A stretch of DNA of 7,573 nt from an uncultured Collinsella sp. (GCA_959020035.1 CAUEQX010000088.1:1-7573), one strand, 5' to 3'. Numbered from the stretch's first letter, positions 1-5,727 are shown. A program made the numbers and translations. The notes: generated from the sequence alone by a model not told the origin.

Positions 1-365
1 CCGCTGAGACCATCGTCAACGATGCCAACGAGAACGCTGAGCGTATCCGCAACGAGGCTGACGCCAAGGCCCGCGAGGTTATCCGCCAGGCTCTGACCGA
101 GAAGCAGGCCGAGCTCGAGGAGATCGATCGTCTCAAGGCTTCCCGTGAGGAGTTCAAGGCAGAGTATCTCAAGCTCATCCAGCACTTCATGGACGATGCC
201 CAGAATTCCTTCCCGGCCGATCTGATGGCTTCCACGCCGGTCGGTTCTGCCGCTTCTCCTGCAGTGACTGTTCCCGCCGAGCCGCTGCCCGTCGCTGACC
301 CGGTTGTCCCCGTGGCCGATCCCTTCGCCCCGATCGACAACTTTGCTGCCGACGACCTGGACTAA
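1..365 (+). CDS. DivIVA-domain protein, C-terminal part (5' truncated by window)
   Basis: The open frame starts at base 3 and gives 120 residues before TAA at 363-365; the beginning lies outside the window. About the first 70 residues are highly charged and heptad-like (NENAERIRNEADAKAREVI), as in a coiled coil, and include FKAEYLKLIQHFMD. This matches the F-(R/K)-x-E-Y-x-K-L-(I/L) end motif of the DivIVA/Wag31 coiled coil. The remaining 50 residues are a Pro/Ala/Val-rich, acidic tail ending in ADDLD, which is probably disordered. DivIVA proteins are cytoplasmic polymers that sense membrane curvature at septum and poles and recruit division or wall-growth proteins; in actinobacteria they guide polar or septal growth. 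The N-terminal membrane-binding domain cannot be seen, so assignment rests on the coiled coil and end motif. The gene is the last of its transcript, as a strong terminator follows 26 bases after the stop. Another coiled-coil protein such as an ATP synthase b-like subunit is less likely because of the FKAEY motif and the tail. Confidence 0.75.
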   Translation, partial: AETIVNDANENAERIRNEADAKAREVIRQALTEKQAELEEIDRLKASREEFKAEYLKLIQHFMDDAQNSFPADLMASTPVGSAASPAVTVPAEPLPVADPVVPVADPFAPIDNFAADDLD

Positions 366-391
366 CATTCGGCCTACAATTTAGTGCCTAG

Positions 392-421
392 AAAGGACCC
401 GCAGCTTGCGGGTCCTTTTTT
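392..421 (+). terminator. Intrinsic terminator of the DivIVA-family gene
   Basis: A perfect 12-bp stem (AAAGGACCCGCA at 392-403 paired with 407-418) encloses the 3-nt loop GCT. The T run at 416-421 forms the stem base and tail. This is a textbook rho-independent terminator for the + strand gene ending at 365. Confidence 0.92.
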
Positions 422-446
422 ATGACTGTGCCGGAGTGCGTAACAT

Positions 447-484
447 AAAAAACCGAGCCCTGCACATAATGGCGCAGAACTCGG
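447..484 (-). terminator. Intrinsic terminator of the nitroreductase gene
   Basis: Read on the minus strand, CCGAGTTCTGC (484-474) can pair with GCAGGGCTCGG (463-453), leaving a 2-nt mismatch inside the stem. It is followed by TTTTTT (452-447). It lies about 50 bases downstream of the nitroreductase stop codon. With the + strand terminator at 392-421 it separates the two convergent genes. Confidence 0.85.
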
Positions 485-531
485 CGAACGGGTGAGCGGT
501 CAAGGGTAGGTTTTAAGGCATGTCCCAAAAC

Positions 532-1062
532 CTACTTGAGGAGGAAGTCGGAGAGGGGAATGGTACGGGCCTCGCGATGCTCGGGATCGGCGATGTGGTC
601 GGCAGGATATCCACAGACGAGCATGTGATAGGGATAGACGCCCTTGGGCAGATTGAACTGCTCCTGTGCCACCCCAGGCTTAAAATGGCATACCCAGCAC
701 GTTCCCAGGCCCTGCTCGGTGGCCTCCATCATCATCTGATCGCAGACGATCGAAGTATCGATGGCACTCGAGTTCATCTGATCATACGGGCGCACCCAGG
801 CATCATCGGTAACGCTGCAAATAAGGAAGATAAGCGGAGCGCCAAAGATAGACCCATCACGAGCAAACCGAGGCTGACAAGCAGCTGCCTTCTCCAGAAG
901 CTCAGGCGTATCCAACACCATCACACGGGTTGGATGATTATTACAAGCAGAAGGAGCAATACGCCCAGCCTCAACAATGGCATCCACCACAGCCTGCTCC
1001 ACAGCCCGATCTTCAAACTCACGACAAGAATACCGACCCCGAGCCAGATCCAAATAAGACAT
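532..1062 (-). CDS. Nitroreductase family protein (FMN-dependent oxidoreductase)
   Basis: This is a 176-residue protein, short but normal for the compact nitroreductase subfamily. These enzymes bind FMN at a homodimer interface and use NAD(P)H to reduce nitro compounds, quinones or flavins; the substrate here is unknown. Family marks are ARGRYSCREF near residues 7-16 (FMN-phosphate Arg/Ser), the helix with APSACNNHP at 36-44, GLGTCWVCHF at 118-127 (the usual G-x-G-S/T-C-W segment) and YPYHMLVCGYPAD near the C-terminus. The frame stays open upstream to 1128, but ATG at 1062-1060 is preferred: GGAGGG lies 7 bases before it, and the homology begins there, whereas the extension is a low-complexity hydrophobic run. 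Four cysteines fall in or near motifs (C13, C40, C122, C125), but no ferredoxin domain is visible. Codon use is odd: among the first 71 codons only two end in C, while the last third prefers C-ending codons like the neighbouring genes. The gene stands alone, with its own terminator at 447-484. Confidence 0.88.
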   Translation of the reverse strand: MSYLDLARGRYSCREFEDRAVEQAVVDAIVEAGRIAPSACNNHPTRVMVLDTPELLEKAAACQPRFARDGSIFGAPLIFLICSVTDDAWVRPYDQMNSSAIDTSIVCDQMMMEATEQGLGTCWVCHFKPGVAQEQFNLPKGVYPYHMLVCGYPADHIADPEHREARTIPLSDFLLK

Positions 1063-1094
1063 ACAAGCCCTCCAACAATTAAAAATCAAACAAA

Positions 1095-1222
1095 CCCAAA
1101 GTAACCCAAACAGTACCCAAAGCAGCAATCAGCCAAACGCTCATCAAGGGCCAAAGTGTCCGAACGGATACCAAAGGTCCCTTCAGCCAAACCCCCCATT
1201 GCGCTAAACCTATCAGCCAAAG
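1095..1222. repeat. A+C-biased tract with reiterated CCAAA motifs upstream of nitroreductase
   Basis: CCAAA occurs eight times in 126 bases, beginning at 1096, 1106, 1117, 1133, 1151, 1171, 1187 and 1217, with spacings of 10 to 30. Three copies share the longer form TCAGCCAAA (1129, 1183 and 1213 as starts of that 9-mer). On the minus strand, which is the coding strand of the nitroreductase, these read TTTGG and TTTGGCTGA. The tract covers most of the region where the nitroreductase promoter should lie. It could be a cluster of regulator sites, a degenerate repeat, or a by-product of the strong strand bias. No protein homology was recognised in it. Confidence 0.5.
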
Positions 1223-1229
1223 TTCCAAT

Positions 1230-1346
1230 GGTGGTACATAAGGGAGCGGGCCCGACCACAGATAACCTTTTGAACGACTCTGCTTGCAGCCGGAGTGAAA
1301 AAGGTTATCAGTGGTCGGGCCCGCGACCGGTGGGACATGTACCCCC
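1230..1346. repeat. Nested long inverted repeat after the phosphate operon
   Basis: The inner arms are 26 bases each, 1246-1271 and 1299-1324, complementary at 25 of 26 positions, and separated by a 27-nt loop. Each arm runs from GCGGGCCCGACCAC through GATAACC to TTTT, or the reverse. Outer arms GGTGGTACAT (1230-1239) and ATGTACCCCC (1337-1346) are complementary at 9 of 10 positions, so the whole 117-bp unit is an imperfect palindrome. It starts two bases beyond the DUF47 stop codon and can fold into a very stable hairpin in either transcript. There is no U tract on either side, so it is not a standard intrinsic terminator. It may still end or protect the 3' end of the phosphate operon mRNA, or be a REP/MITE-like dispersed element. 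No transposase gene is inside. Confidence 0.8.
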
Positions 1347-1348
1347 AA

Positions 1349-1972
1349 TTAACTGTTCTTCATGACAATCGAATCCACAACATCGGCCACATTCTCACAG
1401 CAGTCAGCGCAGTACTCCAGGAAGGCGTACACGTCACGCCAGGCGATGACCTCGAGCGGGTCCTTGCCGTTAACGTGCAGGTTGCGCATGGCGTTGATAT
1501 AGAGCTCGTCGGCTTCGGACTCGATGGTGTTGATCTGGATGACGAGTTCGCGCAGGGTCTTGGACTTGCGGTAGTTGGGCAGCTCGACCATCAGGTCTTT
1601 CATGGCGCGGCAGGCGTCAGTCACCTTGTGGGCGATGACGATGGCGTCGGGATGGATGCTCTGGATGTTGGTGAAGTAGACGCGCTGCACGACGCCCTCG
1701 ATACGGTCAAGCACAGTGTCGAGCGAGCAACTCATCAGGTCCAGATCCTCGCGCTCAAGCGGGGTGATAAAGGCAGTGAGCAGGGCATCCTCGAGCTCAT
1801 GGTGCTTCTTGTCGGCCGCATGCTCAATCGCATGCATCTCCTCGAGCATGTCGTGGATATGCGCGGGATCAAAGTTCTCAAAAATCTTGATGAGCAACTC
1901 TGCGGCCTGGACAGCAAGGTCGGCGCAGGCGACGTAGTTGTCAAAGTAGAACGAATCGGGTTTCTTTGCCAT
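1349..1972 (-). CDS. DUF47 / PhoU-like PiT accessory protein
   Basis: The 207-residue, probably all-helical cytoplasmic protein belongs to the DUF47 family, which resembles PhoU and is typically encoded beside PiT phosphate permeases, where it is thought to control transport. Conserved acidic segments, likely metal-binding as in PhoU, are visible: AIEHAADKKHHE (48-59), FITPLEREDLDLM (68-80), LDTVLDRIE (84-92), NTIESEADELY (148-158) and the C-terminal helix from IAWRDVYAFLE through CENVADVVDSIV (176-203). Length and order are normal for the family and nothing is missing. The start ATG at 1972 has GAAAGGACC about 7 bases upstream. The gene lies 67 bases behind the permease on the same strand, with no terminator in the gap, so it is most likely co-transcribed. 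A true Pst-system PhoU is less likely: the sequence fits DUF47 better, and no pst genes are nearby. Confidence 0.92.
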   Translation of the reverse strand: MAKKPDSFYFDNYVACADLAVQAAELLIKIFENFDPAHIHDMLEEMHAIEHAADKKHHELEDALLTAFITPLEREDLDLMSCSLDTVLDRIEGVVQRVYFTNIQSIHPDAIVIAHKVTDACRAMKDLMVELPNYRKSKTLRELVIQINTIESEADELYINAMRNLHVNGKDPLEVIAWRDVYAFLEYCADCCENVADVVDSIVMKNS

Positions 1973-2039
1973 GAGTGGGTCCTTTCGAGGCGAAGACGGG
2001 TGGGCGAGGTATTGCGGTCCGGATGGACGTTCGGTTTGA

Positions 2040-3077
2040 CTAGATGAACATCATGAACAGCCTGGCCATGACAAAGCTGATAAGTCCGCAGGCGGGGAAG
2101 GTGAAGAACCAGGTGAACATCATGTCCTTGACGACACCGAAGTTGATCGCCGAGAGGCGCTTGACGGCACCGACACCCATAATGGCGCAGGTCTTGATGT
2201 GCGTGGAGGACACGGGGATGCCGGTGAGCGTGGCAAGCAGCAGGTTTGCGGCGCCCGCCAGGTCGGCGGAGAAGCCCTGGTACTTTTCGAGCTTGACCAT
2301 GCTCTGGCCGACGGACTTGATGATGCGCTCACCGCCCACGCTGGTGCCGATGCCCATGGTGGCCGAGCACAGCAGCATGATCCAGATGGGGATGCCGGCG
2401 TCGCCGACGCTCGTCTGTCCGCTGGCAAAGGCGACACCTAAAAAGAGCACGCCGATAAACTTTTGTCCATCTTGCGCGCCGTGCATAAAGCTCATGGCCG
2501 CGGCACTTGCGATCTGAGCATATTTAAAGAAGACATTGGCACGTCGCCTGTTGGCGGCGGCGAAAAGAATCGAGACGAGCTTGCCCATGACAAAGCCCAG
2601 GCCGATGGAGAGCGCCAGGCCGTAGATGACCTTCATCCACTCGTGGACGTTGACGCTGCTCGCACCGCCGAGGGCGATGGCGGCACCGGTCAGGCCGGCG
2701 ATAAGGCTGTGGCTTTGCGAGGTGGGGATGCCAAAACGCGACGCTGTGGCGCCGTAGACGACGATGGAGAACAGCGCCGCGCATAGGCAGGCGAGCGCCA
2801 TGGTGCTGTTTCCGCCAAAGTCGACGATATGTGAGATGGTGTTGGCGACGCTCGCGTTAAAGTGCGTCATGATGAGCACGCCGAGGAAGTTGAATGCGGC
2901 GCTCATGAGAATGGCGGCGCGGGCGGGCATGCAACGCGTAGTGACGCAGGTCGCGATGGCGTTGGGCGCGTCGGTCCATCCATTGACGAAGATGGCGCCC
3001 AACGCGAGGATCACGGTGACGGCAAGGACTGGGTTCGACACAATTTGGCCGAGGAAGGTTGAGAACGTTACGTCCAT
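2040..3077 (-). CDS. pit: Inorganic phosphate transporter, PiT family
   Basis: The 345-residue multispanning membrane protein is the PiT (PF01384) low-affinity phosphate permease, which imports phosphate, usually as metal-phosphate, with protons or sodium. The family's internal duplication is clear. The first half holds GWTDAPNAIAT (33-43) and GIPTSQSHSLIAG (116-128). The second holds FMHGAQDGQKFIG (197-209) and GIPVSSTHIKTCAIMG (286-301). The Asp residues in GWTD and GAQD and the SxSH/SSTH motifs are the expected substrate and ion ligands. The first motif is GWTD instead of the common GAND or GFHD. About ten hydrophobic segments span most of the chain, with a basic cytoplasmic loop near 176-186 (NRRRAN). 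Start ATG 3077 is supported by AGAAAG about 9 bases upstream and by homology beginning there. An in-frame TAA at 3110-3108 rules out a longer protein. It is the first gene of the pair with the DUF47 protein, and its leader carries a mini-ORF. Confidence 0.93.
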   Translation of the reverse strand: MDVTFSTFLGQIVSNPVLAVTVILALGAIFVNGWTDAPNAIATCVTTRCMPARAAILMSAAFNFLGVLIMTHFNASVANTISHIVDFGGNSTMALACLCAALFSIVVYGATASRFGIPTSQSHSLIAGLTGAAIALGGASSVNVHEWMKVIYGLALSIGLGFVMGKLVSILFAAANRRRANVFFKYAQIASAAAMSFMHGAQDGQKFIGVLFLGVAFASGQTSVGDAGIPIWIMLLCSATMGIGTSVGGERIIKSVGQSMVKLEKYQGFSADLAGAANLLLATLTGIPVSSTHIKTCAIMGVGAVKRLSAINFGVVKDMMFTWFFTFPACGLISFVMARLFMMFI

Positions 3078-3107
3078 ATATGGGCTTTCTCGAAGTTTGC
3101 AGACACG

Positions 3108-3139
3108 TTACAAAAACATGATAAATCGTATCACCTCCT
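3108..3139 (-). promoter_or_regulatory. Perfect Shine-Dalgarno and three-codon mini-ORF in the pit leader
   Basis: On the minus strand AGGAGGTGAT (3139-3130), a 10-nt complement of the usual 16S rRNA 3' end, is followed after 10 bases by ATG TTT TTG TAA (3119-3108). The mini-ORF is in the same frame as pit; its stop lies 30 bases before the pit ATG. Pit itself has only the weaker AGAAAG. The strong site could load ribosomes for translational coupling or serve as a leader attenuator. It could also be a relic of a longer N-terminus cut off by the TAA. Minus-strand promoter elements are not clear; TAATAT near 3196-3201 is a possible -10. Confidence 0.5.
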
Positions 3140-3208
3140 GCGGGTCTCTTTACCGAGTTCTGATGGGAGAAGTGAACTTTTTGGCACTAAAATTGAATAT
3201 TAGCCCTG

Positions 3209-3237
3209 TTGACCGCGGGTGTTCTTTTTGCTAACAC
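3209..3237 (+). promoter_or_regulatory. Likely sigma70-type promoter for the 3328-3666 gene
   Basis: TTGACC (3209-3214) and TAACAC (3232-3237) are separated by exactly 17 bases, a good vegetative promoter match on the + strand. Transcription would start near 3244 and leave a leader of about 84 bases before the ATG at 3328. It lies in the divergent region shared with the pit operon, so both could share regulators. Confidence 0.5.
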
Positions 3238-3327
3238 GCCATGCGGACACGTGCGATTACTACGACACTCCAAAACCACAGTCTGTTCGCTTTACAACAT
3301 GCAAACATGCGTTCGATAATAGGAGGC

Positions 3328-3666
3328 ATGGAATATCGACAGACAGACGGCAAAACTCGGCGCGTGCACAAGCAGTATGTGGACGTCGTGGCCCGCATCC
3401 TCGCGGGCGGACAGGTCGTGCCGGTCACCGTCTGCTGGGTCGACGGCCGTTGTTTTACGATCGACGAAATTATCTCGACCACCGGGTTTGGCCTGATGGT
3501 CTACGGCATCCGTACGGCAACATATAAGGTGCGTTTTGGCGGGCACGCGACCGAGTTGTATCTGGAGGACCAGACGCGCGAGCGGGCAGACGGCTCGCAG
3601 GCACACGTGATGCGTTGGTGGGTCTGGGCCTTTGATCGTACGCTTGAGGGCGAGCGCCGTAGGTAA
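3328..3666 (+). CDS. Small conserved-type hypothetical protein
   Basis: The gene encodes 112 residues of unknown function. The pattern KQYVDVVARI, then VVPVTVCWVDGRCFTIDEI (30-48), then GIRTATYKVRFGGHATELYLED (60-81) and MRWWVWAFD (95-103) looks like alternating beta strands. It resembles small all-beta proteins of Gram-positive bacteria in which a W-x-DGR-x-(Y/F)-x-I-D turn precedes an R-Y-x-V-(K/R) strand. The ends are basic (GKTRR, EGERRR). No membrane segment, signal peptide or catalytic motif is seen, so it is probably cytoplasmic. Start choice is uncertain: the frame is open from ATG 3241, which has no ribosome site. ATG 3328 has AGGAGG at 3321-3326, unusually close with only one base between. 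ATG 3307 is also in frame but has no ribosome site. It is transcribed divergently from pit, and the next gene follows 78 bases downstream without a clear terminator. Read-through into that gene is possible. Confidence 0.75.
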   Translation: MEYRQTDGKTRRVHKQYVDVVARILAGGQVVPVTVCWVDGRCFTIDEIISTTGFGLMVYGIRTATYKVRFGGHATELYLEDQTRERADGSQAHVMRWWVWAFDRTLEGERRR

Positions 3667-3684
3667 GGACGTGCGGCATTCGGG

Positions 3685-3690
3685 TACAAT
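3685..3690 (+). promoter_or_regulatory. Possible -10 box for the TMBIM gene
   Basis: TACAAT, one base from the consensus TATAAT, lies 54 bases before the ATG at 3745, in the context GGGTACAATGG. No convincing -35 hexamer is found 16-18 bases upstream. A similar context, GGGTATCATGG, occurs before the next gene at 4523-4533, which gives slight support that both are -10 elements of one type. Confidence 0.4.
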
Positions 3691-3744
3691 GGCAGGAATC
3701 TTGTCACCTACGGCGCTGTCGTGCGCTTTTTGAAAGGACGAAGT

Positions 3745-4440
3745 ATGAACGATATCCAGGGCTATCAGAACGGCCCCATCGAGACCGGTGCAAGCCGTGC
3801 CAAGGAGATGTCGCCGCGCGCGTACAACCTTGTCATGTCTGCCCTGATCTTTTTGGGCTTTTGCGCCATGGGCGTCGGTGCTTACTTTACGAGCACCATG
3901 TCGTTTGCGCGCATGATGATGAGCGGCGCCGCTTTGCCGCTGGTCTTTGGCTCATTTATTTTGACCATCGTCGGCATGGTCATGATGTCGGCCGCCGCCA
4001 GCAAGCAGTCCGTGGGCCTGTCCCTTGTGGGCTACGTAATCTTTGCGAGCACCTTTGGCCTGACCGCGTCGTTTGGCCTTGCCAACTACGACCTGCCCAC
4101 CATCAACACTGCCTTTATCGCCACGGCCGCCATCACCTTTGTCTTTGGCGCCTTGGGCGTGACGTTCCCCAAGTTTTTCCAGCGCGTATATGGCATCGGT
4201 TTTGGCATTCTGCTCGCTACTATTCTGGTTGAGATCGTGCTGATGTTCATGGGCGTCTCACAGACCATCACCGACCTGATCGTGATCGTGGTGTTCGCCG
4301 GCTTTATTGGCTACGACACCTATGTTGCCACGACGGTGCCGCCTACGCTGCCCAACGCCGTGCTTATGGCCTCTAACCTGTTCGTGGATATTATCAACGT
4401 GTTCCTGCGCATTCTGAACATCCTCGGCCGTCGCGACTAG
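3745..4440 (+). CDS. Bax inhibitor-1 / YccA (TMBIM) family membrane protein
   Basis: The 231-residue polytopic membrane protein has a short polar N-terminus (1-25), six clear hydrophobic helices (about 27-48, 61-82, 88-111, 121-141, 149-169 and 175-192) and a C-terminal half-hydrophobic seventh segment (203-226). The family signature is intact: FIGYDTYVAT with D191, NAVLMASNLFVDIINVFLRIL with D215, and the terminal GRRD. In the structurally studied Bacillus YetJ, two Asp residues 24 positions apart form a pH-sensitive pair gating calcium leak; D191 and D215 have the same spacing. Bacterial members are linked to calcium or proton leak and membrane-protein quality control (FtsH interaction for YccA); the role here is inferred. 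The frame is open from GTG 3721, but ATG 3745 is chosen because AAAGGA sits 7 bases before it. An intrinsic terminator follows at 4484, so it ends a transcript and may be monocistronic. Confidence 0.93.
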   Translation: MNDIQGYQNGPIETGASRAKEMSPRAYNLVMSALIFLGFCAMGVGAYFTSTMSFARMMMSGAALPLVFGSFILTIVGMVMMSAAASKQSVGLSLVGYVIFASTFGLTASFGLANYDLPTINTAFIATAAITFVFGALGVTFPKFFQRVYGIGFGILLATILVEIVLMFMGVSQTITDLIVIVVFAGFIGYDTYVATTVPPTLPNAVLMASNLFVDIINVFLRILNILGRRD

Positions 4441-4483
4441 TGGCGAATTGCGGCGGTGCTTGCCGTGCGTGCAAATCGATGCG

Positions 4484-4512
4484 AAAGGCGGTCCTTCGGG
4501 GCCGTCTTTTTT
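4484..4512 (+). terminator. Intrinsic terminator with UUCG tetraloop after the TMBIM gene
   Basis: AAAGGCGGTCC (4484-4494) pairs with GGGCCGTCTTT (4499-4509), using two G-U wobbles, around a TTCG loop closed by C-G, an exceptionally stable tetraloop. A T run at 4507-4512 follows. It lies 43 bases after the stop at 4440 and isolates the next gene. Confidence 0.92.
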
Positions 4513-4525
4513 GTACGCGGCGGGG

Positions 4526-4531
4526 TATCAT
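4526..4531 (+). promoter_or_regulatory. Possible -10 box for the macrodomain gene
   Basis: TATCAT lies 48 bases before the ATG at 4579, after the terminator of the preceding gene, where a promoter is expected. The -35 region overlaps the T run of that terminator and is not recognisable. Confidence 0.35.
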
Positions 4532-4578
4532 GGATGGGAAAAGCCGATAGCGGCAGAGACCGAGAAAGGTGACCACTT

Positions 4579-5700
4579 ATGGCAGACGTCGACAACAGGA
4601 ACCGTAACCGCAGGTCCAACCGAGCGGGTCAGCCCAATCCCAAGCGCGAGGCCCGTGCCAAGGCCGCCGAGCGTCACGTGGCAACTGTGTCCGAAGCGTG
4701 CGCCAAGGATATCGAGCGTTCGCTTGCCGGTGTTCGCGAGTTTGACGGTATGCCTGCCGGCTTTGTCTCGGCGATGAAGGCCAAGGTTCAGAGTGCTGTG
4801 GCCACCGAAGAACAGGTTGCCGAGGACGTCGAGGGCGCGGAGGCTGCCGAGACCGAGACGGCGCCCGAGACCGAGGCAGCGCCTGAGCCTGCCGAGGAAA
4901 TCGCCGAAGCTGAGTCCGCGCCTGCTGAGGAGCCCGCTCCGGTTCTGCCCGAGGTCACCGTGCTCGATGCCTCCACCACGCAGGCCATCTTGGACAACGG
5001 TCGTGGCTATGCGCAGTTCTGCGACATGGCCGTGCTCGCCTTTGCCTCGTTCACCAATCCGGGCGGTGGCTATATTCAGGGTTATCTGGGCCAGGAGGCC
5101 ACGCTGTGCGCCGATTCGTATCTGTACAACGTTCTCGATAAGCAGCGCAAATGGTACGGCGAGAACCGTCGCCGCAACATCAACTGCGAGCTTTACCGAA
5201 ACCGTGCGCTGGTGGTGCCTGCGGTGCGCTTCGACCGCAACCACGTGCATGCATACGCCGACGTGATCGTGGCCGCCGCGCCCAACGTTAAGCGCGCCCA
5301 CCAGGAGTATCGCGTGAGCGACGATGCTCTGCTGGATGCCCTGCGCGACCGCATTCGCTTTGTGCTTGCCATCTGCGACGAGCTAGGTCGCGAGAAGCTC
5401 GTGCTGGGCGCTTGGGGCTGCGACAACAACGGCTTTGACGCAGAGGCCGTGGCCGAGCTCTTCCGCAAGGAGCTCGCGTCGGGCGACTTTAAGGTCAAGC
5501 AAGTCTTCTTTGCCGTGCCTTCTACGCGCTGGGATGAGGATTTTGCCAAGTTCGAGCACGTGCTGGCAAACTTCCCCGAGCGCAACGAGGAGTCCTATGC
5601 CCAGGTTGCCGCTCGCGCTGCGGCAGCTCGCGCCGCCGAGCAGATCCAAGCTGCTACCGAGGATGATGAGGACGAGGACGACTGGCGCAAGTACCTGTAA
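4579..5700 (+). CDS. TIGR02452-type PARG-like macrodomain protein with QEA instead of QEE
   Basis: The 373-residue protein matches the microbial poly(ADP-ribose) glycohydrolase-like family (TIGR02452), macrodomain proteins that bind or remove ADP-ribose. Marks in order are VAVLAFAS-type strand AVLAFASFTNPGGGY (151-165), GQEATLC (171-177), the LYNVL helix (182-186), VIVAAAPNV (229-237), LVLGAWGCDNNGFD (274-287, with the family's GAWGC) and VKQVFFAVP (306-314). The PARG signature is GGG, six to eight residues, then QEE. Here GGG is followed by seven residues and QEA, so the second Glu, the catalytic one in studied PARGs, is Ala174. Activity may be lost or altered. The N-terminus (1-70) is basic and helical. 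Residues about 75-123 form an Ala/Glu/Pro linker that is absent from typical members, and the tail ends in an acidic cluster (EDDEDEDDW). The start has GAAAGGTG 8 bases upstream. No ADP-ribosyltransferase or toxin gene is adjacent, and terminators flank it, so it acts alone genetically. Confidence 0.85.
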   Translation: MADVDNRNRNRRSNRAGQPNPKREARAKAAERHVATVSEACAKDIERSLAGVREFDGMPAGFVSAMKAKVQSAVATEEQVAEDVEGAEAAETETAPETEAAPEPAEEIAEAESAPAEEPAPVLPEVTVLDASTTQAILDNGRGYAQFCDMAVLAFASFTNPGGGYIQGYLGQEATLCADSYLYNVLDKQRKWYGENRRRNINCELYRNRALVVPAVRFDRNHVHAYADVIVAAAPNVKRAHQEYRVSDDALLDALRDRIRFVLAICDELGREKLVLGAWGCDNNGFDAEAVAELFRKELASGDFKVKQVFFAVPSTRWDEDFAKFEHVLANFPERNEESYAQVAARAAAARAAEQIQAATEDDEDEDDWRKYL

Positions 5701-5727
5701 TCGGTACGTGCTGACAGATGGGTCGAG

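Noticed and set aside
520..1104. + strand frame of 194 codons opposite the nitroreductase
   Set aside because: It is a shadow of the nitroreductase with no homology and no ribosome site; it stays open because of the A+C bias.
1095..1222. CRISPR array or plasmid iterons
   Set aside because: Motifs are only 5-9 bases with irregular spacing, with no 25-40 base repeats, spacers, cas or rep genes.
1079..1348. Minus-strand 89-residue frame rich in Trp, Leu and Val, covering the palindrome and the skewed tract
   Set aside because: It has no ribosome site or good start, translates through the inverted repeat, and its hydrophobic make-up follows directly from G/T-rich sequence. A tiny membrane peptide at its end (from ATG near 1145) cannot be fully excluded, but there is no support for it.
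1295..2047. Long + strand frame of 250 codons opposite the DUF47 gene
   Set aside because: It is antisense to a well-recognised family gene, shows no domain of its own, and arises from GC-rich codon structure.
3078..3208. Phosphate-related riboswitch or Pho box upstream of pit
   Set aside because: No known aptamer pattern and no convincing direct heptamer repeats; only the mini-ORF and strong ribosome site stand out.
4528..5301. Long minus-strand frame of 257 codons opposite the macrodomain gene
   Set aside because: Its Gly/Leu/Arg repeats mirror the Ala/Glu-rich linker on the other strand; it has no recognised domain, and the + strand gene has clear family motifs and a ribosome site.
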